From positions 29,228,341-29,292,340 of the forward strand of contig NC_132892.1 in assembly GCF_030463535.1 (NCBI RefSeq): a stretch of DNA of 64,000 nt. The letters run 5' to 3'. Source of the stretch: Salminus brasiliensis. Lineage: Eukaryota > Chordata > Actinopteri > Characiformes > Bryconidae. The notes beneath the pieces are model-generated. The model ran no database searches. It was not told the origin of the DNA and was given only the letters and a program-made list of their open reading frames with translations. Positions 49,613 to 60,700 of the stretch are shown piece by piece; the first letter of the stretch is position 1, and each line of letters starts with the position of its first letter. The translations under genes and the position numbers were made by a program.

Positions 49613-50689
49613 GTAATACAGTATTACAGATTGAATTCTGTAGTTTTCTGATAGAACCGTTTCGGGAACGCGAGAACCATCTGTTGTTCGGGCTGCAGAA
49701 GCTCCACCGTTCCTCTAAACTGTTCAGCCTCCCAGAGCAGGACAGTTTGGGTGAGAAGCCGTTGTTCACAGGAAGTGGAACAGAAATGGTCTAGGTGTTG
49801 CTGTGAGATTTACGCAGGAAAGCCAAATCCGATCTAATCTGATCACACTGGAGAGGCGCGTCAGTGCCGAGTGTGAACAGAATCCGGTCAAAGTAGATCC
49901 GGATACAAAGCACATGTTAATGCCAGGTGTGAACAGACCCTAAATCTGTCTAGTTAGTTCATCTAGATGTTTTGAAGGCTTTCGGCTCTAGTGTTGGTGC
50001 TTTAGTTAGAAACAGCGACGGGAGCTCAGTGCTCTACATTTCATTGCAAGTGGCAATCATTTGGGGTCCAAGCACTGTGCCCCATTGTGGGGCCAGTAGA
50101 GCACAAATGGTGGGCCAATCTTTTAGACTGGTGGTGTTAATTATAATAAATGTGGAGTGGAGCTGGATTATTATTATTATTATCCGGCAGAGGTTGTTTA
50201 TTTCTTTTTTTTTTTTTCCAAAACAGTCAAAAATGACTGGGAATTCAGTCCTGTTTCATTAACTTCCATTAACTTCCATCCTCAGATTAGAATATTTCTA
50301 TTATGAAGGGCCCCCCCACCAGAGGCAATATACACAATGGAAATGCTAGATATCCACCACTTGGTGGCAGCAAAGTACAACTGCCAACTTCCTCTGGGCC
50401 TCAGTAAGCAGGCACTTTAATTCACAGTTCTGGGCCAATAAGAATTTCACCCTTTAATAATATAGGTTGATTAAATTGACCAACTAACTAACTAAGGTTT
50501 TGATTTCAGATGGCCTTCAAACATGCCTACGTCAGGATGTGCTGCTTATAGAAACTGCAGGCCGATGCTGATCTCCAGAGTATCTTTTTGATGTGAGCGT
50601 ATATGCTGATGCTAAAACATCCATTCATTCACCTGAATTAGCATCGGGCCTCTGCCTGTCCTGCCCTTCTCCACTGCCTATAAGACAGG

Positions 50690-51040
50690 TCAGCCAAGAA
50701 TACAGTCATTACATTAAAACCACTGACCGCCTTCAAGGAGACTTGAAGTCTGACTGGGTCAGAACATCTCCAGAACATCAGGCAGCTCTCGTGGGGTGTT
50801 CCCAGTCTGCAAGGGGTCAGGCGGCAGGGTCATGTGCACTTGAGGCTCTTTGGTGTAATCCATGAAGGCCCCACCTCACAACTTGCAGGACTTAAAGGTT
50901 TTGCTGCTAATGACTCGGTGCCAGATACCACAGGACAACTTCAGTGGACCATGCCTCGATGGGCCAGAGGTCTTTGGGTGGATTGAGGGGGATCTACACA
51001 ATACTAGGCAAGTGGTTTTATTGTTATGGCTGGTTGGTGT
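50690..51040 (+). mobile_element. Tc1/mariner element, internally deleted, with transposase end
   Basis: The left end TCATTACATTAAAACCACTG and the right end GGTTTTATTGTTATGGCTGG are imperfect inverted repeats. The interior encodes MTRCQIPQDNFSGPCLDGPE, recognisable as the IPQDxFRGLVESMPRR end of Tc1 transposases with a frame break. The catalytic middle is missing. Fragments of the same family are at 19978-20225 and 28140-28675. Confidence 0.8.
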
Positions 51041-51059
51041 AGTTCTGAGGGATAAAGCG

Positions 51060-52070
51060 AGGTTATTCTGAGGTTTAAACCTATGCAAACATCCTAGATG
51101 GACTGAATGTAGAACATGGGCCCTTCAGCTCTTCATTTGAATATTCCCATGTCCCTGCTTTTGCTGGAAAAGCCTGATGAACCTTGTCCTTCCACTGAGA
51201 ACATGAAGTGACTGTTAATTTAGAGATGCTGCATGTAAATCATCTGAAATCCTAAACTTGTGATCCATTAAAGTGCTACCTGATACAGTTCTGCTGAAAA
51301 CGTTACATGGGCCTCTAAAGAGGCCTTCGCGAAGACGCCTGAGAATCCCCATTGCTGTACTGAGGCCTCTTCGATTACTCACATCATTAGTCAGCGTTTC
51401 CGGACTTCTCCTAATTGTACTCCTGCAGACTGTGGGCTTTTTGGAACCGTCACTGACAATTAACCAACTCATTAGTTTCCCGCTGCACGAGCTCTGGATC
51501 AATTTGCCCATTTTTTTGTTCTAAAACCCAGCACCCCCTGTAGTAGAGCCTAATCTACAGCCTCCAGTCCACTTCAGCAGAAGTCTTCTATTGGAAATGA
51601 AAGCTGCAATAACCCGACGCAGCCTCCGAACACCTTTCTCACTCCAAACCAGGAAACACTTTGACCCAGAGGCCTTCACAGAAAGCTGCCGATGCGTTAC
51701 TCTGATTATTCTGACCATGCTGATGAAGACTAACTCTGGTCCTGGTTTAGAACTTCTGAATGGTTTAGGTTCAGTGGGCTGTTGCGTGACAGCCGTGTAA
51801 AACTCATTCTTAGTGTTTAGATTTAGGGACTGGGCGGCATTTGGGACCACAATCAGTTTCGCTTGTGACCTGATTCTTCACCTAGTTGAGTTTTTGCTCA
51901 TTTATTTATTTAACTAAAACAACTGACGAATTAACTGACCACTTCTATACACCTCTGTAAGGTAGGGTCTGTAGGGTCAAAATGGCAATGAACTCAACAA
52001 AATCTCCCACTCATACATGCAGGTGAATTTATTTATTTTATATTAATTCATTTAAATAAAAATATAAAAG
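51060..52070. other. Intergenic sequence without recognised elements
   Basis: Overlapping open frames on both strands at 51215-51850 have no recognisable family. I see no supportable gene. Confidence 0.45.
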
Positions 52071-52079
52071 AAAAAATTC

Positions 52080-52430
52080 ATTTGTTTCATTTTGTTTTAT
52101 TTTGTTTGTTTTGATTGTTTTGTTTTATTTGATTTTTGTTGTTTTGTTTGTTTTGTTTTATTTTGTTTAGTTTTATTTAATGTGATTGTTTTGTTTAGTT
52201 TTTTGTTGTTTGTTTTATTAGATTTTTTATTTAGGTTTATTTTGTTCAGTTTTTTTCAATGTGATTGTTTTTGTTTTATTTTTAATTTAATTAGTTTTGT
52301 TTGGTTTTATTTTGCTTATTTTAATTTTGTTTCATTTATTTTTGTTTTATTTTGTTTGTTTTATTTTATTTATATTGTTTTGTTTTATTTTGTTTAGTTT
52401 TATTTTATATGTTTTGTATTTTATAAGTAT
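52080..52430. repeat. TTTTG-rich low-complexity tract
   Basis: Imperfect repetition of TTTTGTTTTATTTTGTTT over about 350 bp. Its Phe/Leu-rich open frame is compositional. Confidence 0.95.
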
Positions 52431-52789
52431 AATATTTAAAATGTGAGATTTAGGCCCAAACTTGCAGGTATGAGTAAGAGATTTTGAGCATTTTTGAATA
52501 TTGCTGCTTTTAACACCTCATATTTTATCCTGTGTACTTTTTTCTCTCTCCAGGATCTTCTGAATTATGAGGCAAATATGAATTCTGCTCCAGCTGCACA
52601 CTGAACTGATATCATAAGCAGGGCTGCTAGCTTCTACAGTTTTCTTGGGTTGAGTTACATGTTGGTCCTGAATCCTGAATGGGCTGTGTGTTTAATCAGT
52701 GGAGTCTGGAGGGGCCGTGTTCCCCTTTACTCCTTTAGAAGGCCGCCATTGACGGTCCAGTGAAATCGGCAGTCAAATTCACCAGGTGT

Positions 52790-53435
52790 TACCACCCCGT
52801 CACGCACACATTTTTTTAATACTAAAGCTAATTACAGTCGCAATTATTGTCCCAACTTTGTGTTTTGGTTCAGATTCTATATGAATAAATACTATTGTTA
52901 ATCATTTTTCACACAGCCTACAGCGACCCTAACTAAAAAATCAGCAGATCATTTATTTTTAACCTTTTCTTTATTTTTTTTAGGACCATATTTGTATCCC
53001 TGTTTACATAAGACATATTTATTCAGAAAATGTTTTTTTTATATATATATAAATAGTAATAAAATAATAAATAAAATTATAATTGAAGGCATCCCACAGT
53101 TTGACCTACCACCCCGTCACATTAACCTCTTTTGTCTAGAAGTTATGTACTGGGCTTTATAAGACGTCACAAAGAAGAAGTGGCGTCATTTAAGCGACAT
53201 TGATTGTTTCTATTTTTTCTTTGATTATTTTTCATATTAGATAGGGTTCGTCAAGCTCCACCCAACCACCCCGTCACGCAAAATACATAATGCACAGAAA
53301 ATGACATTTTAAGCTGATTTGCAAGTGTGTTAGGTCACAGATTTGACCGCATGATGGACCACGTCCATTTTAGGATGGAATTTACAACCCTGTTACTTAC
53401 CACCCTGTTACTTACCACCCTGTCACGTTTTATTG
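52790..53435. repeat. Region with recurring ACCACCCCGTCAC motif
   Basis: ACCACC(C/Ct)(C/t)GT(C/t)AC-type phrases occur at about 52790, 53109, 53266, 53397, 53410 and 53423, separated by unrelated AT-rich sequence of 13-320 bp. The last three are in tandem at 13 bp. The element class is unknown. Confidence 0.55.
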
Positions 53436-53671
53436 TAATATTGGGATTTTATGCCCATTTTTGAGTTACAGAAATGTTTAGTTCTTTGTTTTTGTAAACA
53501 TAAACTTACAACTTACATACTTCCTGTTGTTTCCTTTTTTTTAATGAAGATTTGGATCATCAACGTGGAAATGGCAGCTGGTTGTATGTATTTGGGTTAA
53601 GCGAGAACTTCAACTCAAAGCTAACTGAAATTAAACTCCTTAGTGAAATGATCAGTTTCCTGCTGTAGCCC

Positions 53672-54082
53672 GTGGGTTATCACTGCGAGCTGCCTGTGGT
53701 TGGTAGAGGTAAACGTAATCCAGTGGGTACAATATCACAGCCTAACATTTTCCAACTCGGGGTTCTGTTGTTCTCCAGGTTAGGTGCCGACACTTTAAGT
53801 GGTCCGCTATCTTATCAAACGCATATCCGTAAGAGTGCTTATCTGGGGTCAGTTTTTAAGGGTCTGTCATATCCCAGCGAACACAGTTACATGGACAGCG
53901 TGGAGCTGATAATGTGGATCGGCTCTCTGAGATGTGATACTGGCCCTATCAGTCATCATCAGGTTATAGGGACAACAGACAAATTAGAACCTCTATCAAT
54001 TACAGCTGTCCTCTACACACAAACAAACACACACTCCAGTTTGTATTCCTGTCTTTGTCGGGGGGTTCAAGTGTCCACTTAA
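53672..54082 (+). other. Unassigned open frame of 136 codons
   Basis: An ATG-initiated frame with no signal peptide, no membrane helix and no motif I recognise. The codon pattern is not obviously biased and no splice partners were found. It may be chance or a fragment of a mobile element. Confidence 0.15.
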
Positions 54083-54089
54083 TTACTGT

Positions 54090-55260
54090 ACCTTTGCTAA
54101 CGGGGACGTTTTCAGCATTCCAGGCCTTGAGGAAGTTCCTAGGACATATGGGACGTATGATAATGTTATCGATTAAGAAAATCACAAAAATGTTTACATT
54201 ATATAATAGCTTAACACTTAGTCTTTAGCATCAAATAAATAAACTAATAAATAAATATTTAATTTATTTGTTTTGACAATATCAACATCATGTGTCCACA
54301 GACCGGCCTGATTGAGTTCACTATTAAAAGTACAATATATATATATATATTGGTTTTACTAACTTTATAATTATTTATTTTTAATCATGTATATTTTTTA
54401 GTCATGTATATATTAATTATACTAAATATTATGTATTGTTTTCTATTTGTTTTAAAATATTTTTCATTTCTTTTGTAAACAGAAAAACAGAGTAACCGAT
54501 ACACACAATACACACAATAAAGCAATAAATACTAATAATCAAAATGCAGTGCTAAAGTTCTCTACAGACATACACATATACACACATATAAAGAAATTAA
54601 AGTTAAAGGGATATATGTGTACATTAAAGGAATTCATTAATGGAATATATTAAATATGTTAATAAATAAATAAATAAATAAAAGAGAAAACAGTGCTTAT
54701 TGCTTATCATATTTATGATTGCAACTTATTGCAATATTTTTTACTTTAATTTAATTTAATATTTTTACTTTCAGTTTAAGCTCGTCAAGATCAGTGCTGC
54801 AACCCGGTTCGTACCTAAAATCTTGGTTGAGATATTGTAAAATATAAATCTAAACAATATTTTTGGCACAGTGCCAAAGTAACAAAAGTACCTGACTTAA
54901 AAACACCATTGTGAATAATATTGTTAGCTAGCATGGAACAGCGTTAGCCCTTTTAGCACAAATCCTTCAGCTGAAGGTGACGGGGTCGAATGGTTGTTAC
55001 AGGGTCTTCACAGCTGGCCCCCGTTTCTGAGGATGACTCAGCTGCCACGGCGCTATACTTAACCCTAGCCCGAATACAACGGGAAATAATGTGGGGTAGT
55101 TTAGGGCAGTTTTAGCCCTAATCTTAAATAATGCTGAACAGCTGAGAGACGTTTAGGGGCAAAATGCTGCTGTTTTATTTGGTAGTGGAGCTATAATGCT
55201 AATGTAGCCAACAAGTAAAACAGCCTGTGAATTAGCATCAGCTTTCTGACACTGTAGGAC
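54090..55260. other. AT-rich intergenic sequence
   Basis: Low-complexity TTTAT/AATA stretches, with short (TA)n and (AAAT)n runs. No gene seen. Confidence 0.6.
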
Positions 55261-55271
55261 GTAGTTACACT

Positions 55272-55736
55272 ACATGGACAAAAGTATTGGGACACACTTC
55301 TTAATTACTGAATTCAGGTGTTTCATTAAGTCCTCATTAAATCCAGCCCCTAGCCGTGCAGTCAGCCTTTCTTCCACACATTAGTGAAAGACTGGGAGGT
55401 TCTGAAGAGCTCACTGAACTCCAGCGTGGTTCTGTATGTAATAGGAGACACCGCTGCACCAACAACTACAACAAGTCAGCTGGTGAAATTTCCTCCCTCC
55501 TAGATCTTCCTCCATCAGCTGTGAGTGGTGCACCGAGTGCCAGACCACGTAAAGTTACAGAGCGAGGTCAGGGCCAAGTGCTGAGCTCAGAGCAGAGTGC
55601 AGAAAGGCCTCCAACCTGCTGTTAGAGCTTAGAGCAAAGAGGGACCAACTCCATATTAATGCCTACAGATTTAGTATGAGATGTCATAAAAGCTCCTCTA
55701 TGTCTAGTGTGTAGGTGTCCCAATACTTTTGTCCCT
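55272..55736 (+). mobile_element. Tc1/mariner element with transposase N-terminal remnant
   Basis: Near-perfect inverted ends TGGACAAAAGTATTGGGACA and GTGTCCCAATACTTTTGTCC. The interior encodes LLDLPPSAVSG and ARPRKVTERGQGQVLSSEQ, matching the helix-turn-helix and RPRKVTERxxR linker of Tc1 transposases. About 60 bp of the coding part seen at 56883-57165 is deleted. Its ends are shared with the MITE family, so this is the likely source lineage of those MITEs. Confidence 0.8.
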
Positions 55737-55796
55737 TTAGCATTTGAATCCTGTTACACGAGTAGTAGAAGAAGATAGTGCTAGCAATTTTGCGTG

Positions 55797-56036
55797 GGGG
55801 ATGAGGTGGGGTGGTGATCATCCAACATCCTGGCCTTACTAACCCTTGCTATTGTTGCTGAAAGCAATCAAATCCTCACAGCAATGCTCCTCCAGAATCT
55901 AATAGAGCAATAAAGCATTCTTCCCTGGTAGACAGTGGAGACAGTTACTCCAACAAAAGCAGGATCAGCTCTTTTTCAATTCCCTTGATTTCAGAAGAAA
56001 CAAAGAATAAGCAGGTGTCCCAATACTTTTGTCCAA
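55797..56036 (-). mobile_element. Tc1/mariner-type MITE, partial
   Basis: Runs from GATGAGGTGGGGTGGTGATC to CAGGTGTCCCAATACTTTTG, the left half of the family in inverse orientation. Confidence 0.8.
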
Positions 56037-56547
56037 AACAAAGGAAGCTAACTTTTCTTCTCTGTCAGCTTCCACAGAGGGTCCTGTTTGTTTCTCATCC
56101 TGCTGGAGACCTCCTGGACATCCGGTCCCCACAATGAGGTAAATACCAGGCCACACACACACTTACCTCTCCACCCTTGTCCACACACGCACTCGAGCAG
56201 GCCGCCATGGCTCTCTCTGGCTCGGTATTCAGTGTCAGTATCTGCAGCGATCGTTGATGAAAGTGAGAGGATCTCTGGGAGGGTTCATTCTGAGTTCAGG
56301 CCTTTTCTCAGGTGACTTTATTCCTCTGATAACAGCGTTTTATCATCGGCAGGGAAAGAGACACTGAGGACAAGAGAGCGCTATTTTAGGCCTCTTTCAG
56401 ATTCTGGTTTCAGTCCGGTCCGTGCTGAGACTGACCAGTCAGACCAGGCCTCCTTATGTTTCTGCAGATGCTGGAAAACTGCAGTGATGAGAGGAGAGCC
56501 TCGGAAAAACGCCTCGGAAACTGCTGTTGTATTTCTTTGCTGTCGAG

Positions 56548-56877
56548 CCATAACCTTGTATCTCCATTTTTGCTGCCGTGCCATAACCTAGAATCTCCAT
56601 TTTTGCTGCCGTACCATAACCTTGTATCTCCATTTTTGCTGCCGTGCCATAACCTAGTATCTCCATTTTTGCTGCCGTACCATAACCTAGTATCTCCATT
56701 TTTGCTGCCGTGCCATAACCTTGTATCTCCATTTTTGCTGCCGTACCATAACCTAGTATCTCCATTTTTGCTGCCGTGCCATAACCTAGTATCTCCATTT
56801 TTGCTGCCGTGCCATAACCTAGTATCTCCATTTTTGCTGCCGTGCCATAACCTAGTATCTCCATTTTTGCTGTTCTT
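56548..56877. repeat. 33-bp tandem repeat, ten units
   Basis: The unit is CCATAACCTAGTATCTCCAT + TTTTGCTGCCGTG, with G/A variation in the last codon-like triplet (CCGTG or CCGTA) and TTG/TAG/TAGA variants. Because 33 is a multiple of three and the unit lacks stops in some frames, open frames of about 140 codons occur on both strands. Confidence 0.97.
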
Positions 56878-56882
56878 CAGTT

Positions 56883-57165
56883 TTTGACATAATGTGAATC
56901 TGGCGGTTGTTCTTTATACTGTGAATTCTGACAGCAGGTCTGGAGCTCTGCAGTTACTGAGTCAGTTGGAGGCTTTTCTGCACTCTGCTCTGAGCTCAGC
57001 ACTCGGCCCTGACCCCGCTCTGTAACTTCACGTGGTCTGACAGACACTATGTGGACACTGAGCTGCTCTCTGTGAGCTGTTCCTCCTAAACTCTTCCACT
57101 GTTCAATAATAACACCACTCACAGCTGATGGAGGAAGATCTAGGAGGGAGGAAGCTAAAAAAGGT
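56883..57165 (-). pseudogene. Tc1-like transposase N-terminal fragment
   Basis: The minus strand reads GVIIEQWKSLGGTAHREQ, then SVRPREVTERGQGRVLSSEQ and PPTDSVTAELQTCC, matching the Tc1 helix-turn-helix region through the RPRKVTER linker into the second HTH. It starts right beside the 33-bp array and lacks the catalytic core. It is a sister copy of 55272-55736. Confidence 0.8.
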
Positions 57166-57334
57166 TTTTGGATTTTGGAGATGCAGTGACATTTTGTAAT
57201 GCACAGCTCTAAGGATCTATAAGTGGGGCCATATTTAAATTCTCCTCATATTAGCTTCGTTAGCTACGGAATAACGCATACCGAGTATTTTCACCCCTAT
57301 GGTTCGTTTCCTCTCGTCTGAATCAGCTTACGAG

Positions 57335-57505
57335 TTCCTTAACTTGGAGCGTTTTCCCCTTGGTTGGGTTTGTTTTCACACAGGGATCAAAATGTGTCCC
57401 GGCAGACCACATTAGTAGTGGTCAGAGCTGTCTGGGGCGGGAGCAAGAAAGTGAATACCGGACGAAGGTCCTGCGAATGTTCTGGACTAGTGCTGCAGAT
57501 TTCCA
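57335..57505. repeat. Uninterrupted copy of the 9785-10380 repeat
   Basis: CCTTAACTTGGAGCGTTTTC, CCCTTGGTTGGGTTTGTTTT and CACACAGGGATCAAAATG are contiguous, showing the pre-insertion state of the cnrip1-intron copy. Confidence 0.7.
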
Positions 57506-58070
57506 CAACGGCAGGGACAGCATCTGTTCACAGCTGTAGGAGCCCCAGAGTCCAGAGTTCGTCTGGGATCAGGCCAAGATGGTTGTTCTGGTTCTGATTC
57601 TGGTTGTTCTAGTCCAAGTCCAGTTTAGCCAGACTGCCATCTGCCAATGACTCCTAACTATCATCATCATCATCATCATCATCATCACTCTCATTATTCT
57701 TACCATCTCTACCATGATCATATTGGTCTATATATTATTTTATGATTAGATCAGCACACCTGAGCAGTACAACAGTCTTTTATTGGTATAATATATATAT
57801 ATATATTATTATTTTAAATCAATAATCCATAAATAGTTTTGATCAGAGGATGGATCAGGTGTTAGTTCCTCCCAAGGTTTCTTCTTCCAGCTCTGAGGGA
57901 GTTTTCCCGTGCCACTGTCTCCTCTGGCTTGCTCACTGGAGGATTTTCTGTTTTGCTGAGATCCTGTCCTTCTTTAAAAGCGCAAAACCATTACATTTGA
58001 AGTTTGATTAAAAGTGCATTAAAAGTATTTCAATAGCTGTAAACAGGCGTGGGGGGGGGCTTACTCACTC
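57506..58070. other. Intergenic sequence with (ATC)n
   Basis: An (ATC)n run lies at 57660-57688 and a (TA)n at 57790-57808. No gene seen. Confidence 0.6.
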
Positions 58071-58074
58071 AGAC

Positions 58075-58160
58075 TTCTGAGAGGGTGAAGGGCCTTGCTC
58101 AAGGGCCCAACAGTGGCAGCTTGCCGAGCCCGGGTATCTAAACCCACAGGTTCTGAGTAA
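58075..58160 (-). mobile_element. tRNA-derived SINE fragment
   Basis: GGTGAAGGGCCTTGCTCAAG and GCCGAGCCCGGGTATCTAAA match the inverted central part of the SINE at 31690-31965. Confidence 0.75.
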
Positions 58161-58302
58161 ATTTCTCTAGCGTTTCACACCAAATCCCTGACTCTTAGAA
58201 TAAGGATGTTTTCCTGACCCAAAAATGCAAATTACATAGTAAAAGTAATGCAATGAAACAAGTATTTAAAAAAACATTCCCAAAGTATTCAAAATAAATA
58301 CA

Positions 58303-58490
58303 GGACAAAAGTATTGGGACACCTAATCATTCAATGTTTCTTCTGAAATCTAGGGTATTAAAAAGAGTTTATCCTGCTTTTGTTGGAGTAACTGTCTCTA
58401 CTGTGTCTCTTCTGCGGGGAAGAAGGCTTTCTAAGGTTTTAGAGGAGCATTGCTGTGAGGATTTGATTGCATTCAGTAAGCGTTGATGAG
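58303..58490 (+). mobile_element. Tc1/mariner-type MITE, left part
   Basis: GGACAAAAGTATTGGGACAC to GAGGATTTGATTGCATTCAG. The remainder of the element is missing. Confidence 0.8.
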
Positions 58491-58509
58491 CAGGTTTCTT
58501 AAAGGTGCA

Positions 58510-58710
58510 CGAATTAGTCACTGTACAGTGAAATGTGTCTTCTGCATTTGACCCATCTGTGGTACTGAACACACACCCAGAGCCGTGGGCAGCCAACTCC
58601 AGCGCCTTAGGAGCAGAGAGAGGGTGAAGGACCTTCCTCAAGGGCCCAACAGTGGCAGCTTGCCGAGCCCAGGTATCGAACCCACAACCCTGTCAGCCAC
58701 CACTGCCCAA
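58510..58710 (-). mobile_element. tRNA-derived SINE
   Basis: CAGTGAAATGTGTCTTCTGC, GGCAGCCAACTCCAGCGCC and CCAGGTATCGAACCCACAAC are the inverted tail, body and B box. It lies directly after the truncated MITE. Confidence 0.85.
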
Positions 58711-58719
58711 CATAATGTA

Positions 58720-59540
58720 CCTCTCCACCCTGAGTGAAGTTTTGATCAATAGGGCATGGGCTTGCGTGGCTACTTCCAGAACGAGCTCACTGATCTTCAT
58801 TGAGGACGAGACTCAGGAAGGGAGCAGTCTGAGGAAGTCTGAGGAACTTTATGGCTGCCGGTTACAGTGAAATGCCTTCAGTCTAATCAGGAGAAACTTC
58901 AGCAAGCACTCAAACACACTGCCAACATGGTAATGACAAAGTGGAAGGTTCTAGACTGGCCAAGCCAACCATAACCCCCACCCGTCCATAACGCAGTAGA
59001 GCATACATTTCTCTACTGGTTAGCTACAACCCCGGTGCATCGTCTGATCAGCTGAGGCTGTGGAAACTGGCTATATCTGATCAGTCCTGCTGCAGTATTC
59101 CTTTAAACGCAGTTGTGTTTGGACAGACCTCAGGTTTGCTGCTCTAGACAGCCAGAGGTGGATCCGGGTGAAGGCGTATTGTGGTCGGTGTGTGTTCTCG
59201 GTAATGCGCTAACACCTGTGTGACGTCGCAGGCTACGGCACACCTGAGCACACCTGAAAGCCGAGTCCTGTTATCAAGCCACCAGCATGTAACCATAGCC
59301 AGCGCACAACACTGGAGGAAAAATAAGGAAGAAAAAAAAAAAGAAAAAGACGGCGTGCAGTTTCCCTCCGCCTGCATGGCCAAGTGGCTCTGTTTGGCGG
59401 CGTGTACAGCCGTGTGGGCTGTGTTTGTGCTGGTGAACTCTGGAGTGTAGATTTGGTATTATTAATGTTTAATGTGAGCTGATGGTGGCTTTATCGGGGG
59501 TGGCAGTGAGGGTAGCCACACTGGGAGTAAAGGAATTGAC
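58720..59540. other. Intergenic sequence without recognised elements
   Basis: No gene, RNA gene or repeat family could be supported. Confidence 0.5.
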
Positions 59541-59544
59541 TGGG

Positions 59545-59984
59545 GGATTTGTGGACACCCCTTTACATTGCAACCATTGCGGACACAGATGTGCAAATGC
59601 ACACACACAGCTTGTCTAGTCCCTGTAGAGAAGTACTGCCAATAGAACAGGCCTCTCTGCAGCAGGTAAACACACAAGAACCTCTCAGCACTGTGCTGTG
59701 TCTAATGCAGGTGTGGACTAGAGGGGTATAAAGCCCCCTCAGCATCGAGCTGGAATAATGGTGGTGCTGCATCCAATTTGGATCCAACATTCTGACCTCA
59801 CACTGAACGCAATCAAATCCTCACTGCAATGCTCCTTCAAAATCTAGTAGAAAGTCTTCTTCCCTGGACAGTAGAGACAGTTACTCCAACAACAGCAGGA
59901 CACACTCTTTTCAAAACCCTTGATTTCAGAAGAAACAATGAATGAGCAGGTGTCCCAATACTTTTGTCCATTAGCGCACCTCAG
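59545..59984 (-). mobile_element. Tc1/mariner-type MITE, nearly complete
   Basis: TTTGTGGACACCCCTTTACA at the left and GTGTCCCAATACTTTTGTCC at the right are the two ends. The interior has GGGGTATAAAGCCCCCTCAG and GTAGAGACAGTTACTCCAAC. The outermost bases of the left end are altered. Confidence 0.85.
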
Positions 59985-60161
59985 TTTGATTCTGCACAAT
60001 ATGGATTTCGACTCCTAGTGAGGCGTGCAAGACTACCAAATGTATCTGCAGTACTTACAGTTAGTGCAGTTTGACCGACCCAAAGCCTTCGGTAGTGCTG
60101 TGACTGAAAACAACACCCTCCGACAGGTCTTCAAGAGATAAGTGACGAAGACAAGACATAT

Positions 60162-60167
60162 TTTATT
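60162..60167 (-). promoter_or_regulatory. etaa1: Candidate poly(A) signal of etaa1
   Basis: AATAAA on the minus strand about 535 bp after the etaa1 stop codon, the first clear hexamer in that direction. Confidence 0.45.
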
Positions 60168-60700
60168 ATTTTTAAAATAAAGACAGGATTAAAATATTAA
60201 AATTTAACCCTAAATATATAACACATTCCATTATGAGTGCATTTTATGAGATTTCCTGTTTCTGCATATGTACAAAAGAAACAAATGTATAAAAAAATAT
60301 ATTCGAACAAACGAAGAGAAGAGAATTCAGGACCTCAGTTATTAAGAATAAGCTACATTTGGAGAAGTATTGCATACAAACCCAACTATATAACCCAGAA
60401 CTATGTAGCAGATGAAGTGTGCAGCAGAGCGCAGCAGCGAGGCTCCTGCACGGACAAACGTTCAAATATTCCTTGATTCCCTTCAGTTAGAGGCCGTAGA
60501 TTCAGGTGAGGACTTGCCAGATGTTGCTGATAAGCAGCTGCTGGGATTCAGATGTGGCCTTTTTAATCCCCCTCTATTCTACAGAACTCTTCTGAAGTGT
60601 GAAGAGCTTCATGCTGCTATTCCGTTCCTCAGCAGGTCAGCGCAATGCTTGACGAACTGCACAATACCAGTTTGTTGAGCGTTTCCCAGGTGACGTGATG

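Larger units (their letters stand above)
49080..49935. repeat. TTTACACCTGGTC-family repeat interrupted by a SINE
   Basis: CGTGGTCCGATTAGGATCGG, AAACCACATTCAGAGGTGGT and CCAGGTGTGAACAGACCCTA belong to the same type of element as the 24-kb copies. The middle holds the SINE at 49290-49502, so this is a nested pair. Confidence 0.5.

Noticed and set aside
51215-51850. Overlapping open frames of 83-109 codons on both strands
   Set aside because: No recognisable family, no conserved motif and competing frames on both strands; likely chance.
56456-56887. Open frames of 143 (+) and 136 (-) codons
   Set aside because: Both are produced by the stop-free 33-bp tandem unit. They have no conserved sequence outside the repeat.
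57660-57688. (ATC)n as a possible second poly-Asp coding tract
   Set aside because: It is intergenic, with no flanking reading frame related to etaa1.
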